Positions 54,511 through 55,778 of a DNA stretch of 55,778 nt are shown piece after piece. A model generated the notes under the pieces. The model was not told the origin of the DNA, did no database searches, and was given only the letters and a program-made list of their open reading frames with translations. Each line of letters begins with the position of its first letter. Position 1 is the stretch's first letter. This stretch comes from Paenibacillus solanacearum (GTDB taxonomy: Bacteria; Bacillota; Bacilli; Paenibacillales; NBRC-103111), in contig NZ_CAJVAS010000042.1 of the NCBI RefSeq assembly GCF_910593845.1, positions 1 through 55,778 on the forward strand, read 5' to 3'. A program made the position numbers and the translations under genes.

Positions 54511-55167
54511 TTAGGTAAGCCTCCTCTGTTCCAACAGCCAAGTATAAAGTTCTTGATTGTTGAGGGTGCTTTCCATGATGTCATGCCCAAGGTCTGGGTA
54601 AATAGTAAGTTTAATGTTTGACGAATATTGCTCTACTGTACGAATCATTTTGGACATCTGATCTACTGGTACAATATCGTCTAAGGCCCCGTGAAAAGCC
54701 CATATAGGGGTGTCTTTTAACTGCTCTGCTTTAGATACCTGTCCACCAGAACTCAATGGAACAATCGCCGCAAACGTTTCAGGATAGTTGATAGCTAAAT
54801 CCCAAGCTCCGTATCCCCCCATGCTATATCCAATTAAGTATATACGGCTTGAATCTATACGATGATTTGTAGTAAGTTCAGTAACCAAAGCCATAACCGC
54901 GTCACGTTCCATATTCCAGTACGACTCACTTGGACACTGGGGGACTGCAATAACAAACGGTAATGATAAACCCTGGCCAATACCGAAAATTCCATAGCTC
55001 TTTAGCTTAGTTACATCCTCACCCCTCATATTCATACCATGTAAAAAAATAATAAGTCCCCATTTAACTTCTTCATCTTCTCCATAACCTTCGGGAAAAG
55101 AGAGAAGATAATTTATCTTCACATTCTTTGTAATCTGAGCATTCAAACTATCTGATCTTATCCTCAT
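54511..55167 (-). CDS. alpha/beta hydrolase, esterase/phospholipase-like
   Basis: 218 residues. The nucleophile Ser is in YLIGYSMGGYGAWDLA, the acid in HGALDDIVPV and the His in LGHDIMES. The N-terminal oxyanion motif is LIIFLHGM. The layout resembles peptidase-like/PHB-depolymerase-type esterases and the Dienelactone_hyd group. It has no signal peptide. The GC content is lower than that of its neighbours. It may be a cargo gene near the mobile-element end. Confidence 0.8.
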   Translation of the reverse strand: MRIRSDSLNAQITKNVKINYLLSFPEGYGEDEEVKWGLIIFLHGMNMRGEDVTKLKSYGIFGIGQGLSLPFVIAVPQCPSESYWNMERDAVMALVTELTTNHRIDSSRIYLIGYSMGGYGAWDLAINYPETFAAIVPLSSGGQVSKAEQLKDTPIWAFHGALDDIVPVDQMSKMIRTVEQYSSNIKLTIYPDLGHDIMESTLNNQELYTWLLEQRRLT

Positions 55168-55567
55168 TGTATCCCCTCAATACTAAATATCATTTAGCGG
55201 AGCTTGAATCCATTTTAACATCATAACTACTTGAACTATCCTGCTGTCCAATAGCTTAACGAGGCCACCGATTATTTCCCTCGGCAGCCTCGTGGTGTTG
55301 TTATGGAGCTAGCGTTCCCTGTTATCTTAAAGAAGTAATGGGTTATTTAATAACTTGGTGCCATGTGTCTTCGATATCTTTAAAATTATTAAATCCAATT
55401 TTTTTATAACTCAACTTTCGCATCTAATAAATCAGCCTAAGTCCGTGTGCGTACTGGATTTGTGATCGATAAGATACCTTGATTGAAAAATAGAAAAACA
55501 CCGCTTCCTTTGGTAAAGTGAGAGTGTCGAAGTCACACTACTACCACACAGAAGAGGTGTCCTCTAT
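55168..55567. other. stretch before the transposase
   Basis: No gene is convincing here. A stem-loop at 55259-55293 (ACGAGGC with GCCTCGT, inner CCGA with TCGG) may end transcription. The left end of the insertion sequence probably lies between about 55440 and 55520, but I cannot find its inverted repeat partner because the other end is outside the window. Confidence 0.5.
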
Positions 55568-55778
55568 ATGATAGAACAAAAACTATCCATTGATCAACTG
55601 CCAGCAGAAATTAAGCCGGCTTTCCATGAACTGAAGGTCATCAAACACTTGAATGAAGCTGGCTTTAAGAAGAAATTTGGCTTCACTTGTGCGACCTTGT
55701 TCCGAATCATATTTGTGCTGCTATTCCAACAGAAGAACTGGTTTCGTCTACTCGAAAGCCGGCGGGGCACAAATTATC
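55568..55778 (+). mobile_element. 5' part of an IS4-like transposase, cut by the window edge
   Basis: The frame starts at ATG 55568 after AGAAGAGGTG and runs open to the edge (70 codons). The N-terminal pattern with LNEAGFKKKFGFTCATLFRI and VLLFQQKNWFRLLES is that of IS4-type transposases. The catalytic DDE residues lie beyond the edge, so intactness cannot be judged. Confidence 0.75.

Overview
The window looks like chromosomal DNA of a spore-forming Firmicute of the Paenibacillaceae (Paenibacillus or Cohnella type). The evidence is the moderate GC content, strong GGAGG ribosome binding sites, frequent TTG and GTG starts, lipoprotein sugar-binding proteins of the Paenibacillus YtcQ type, AraC regulators, and Bacillales families such as DUF6953, a YlaI-like zinc ribbon and an SdpR/SdpI pair. 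This placement rests on gene content only. Most genes lie on the minus strand. I see no rRNA, tRNA, CRISPR array or phage structural gene.

Left part (about 0.25-10 kb): a compact minus-strand operon encodes a lipoprotein/permease/ATPase importer of the siderophore-cobalamin family, then a ChlI-like AAA+ subunit, a ChlD-like AAA+/VWA subunit and a CobN-type large chelatase subunit. Its promoter (TTGACA, 17-bp spacer, TACTAT) is overlapped by a GTAAT-A-ATTAC palindrome. A second palindrome with the same core lies in the leader. Both resemble Bacillus Zur operators more than Fur operators. A zinc-responsive import-plus-chelatase system is the most intriguing idea in the window.

Middle part (10-39.6 kb): a carbohydrate-oriented region. 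It has a Tat-exported beta-helix protein, five intact solute-binding lipoproteins plus one broken one and no ABC permease, three FAD oxidoreductases, a GH43-like lipoprotein, a sulfatase plus a decayed second sulfatase, and AraC regulators. Two promoters, for the AraC gene at 25.3-26.1 kb and the neighbouring binding protein, share an identical 16-bp box exactly 18 bp upstream of a TTTACT -35 element. Between 14 and 22.4 kb lies a block of small stress and metabolism genes: GNAT, AraC, aldo/keto reductase, TetR, HxlR, a haloalkane dehalogenase-like hydrolase, a RibD-C/DHFR-like reductase and the SdpR/SdpI pair.

Right part (39.6-55.8 kb): a small membrane protein, a short-chain dehydrogenase under a perfect 9-1-9 TetR-type operator, a nuclease-helicase fusion of the XPD/DinG class, a FabH plus membrane hydrolase operon beside a two-component system, DnaE, an M16 peptidase next to an XRE/ImmA pair, another esterase, and the start of an IS4-like transposase cut off by the window edge.
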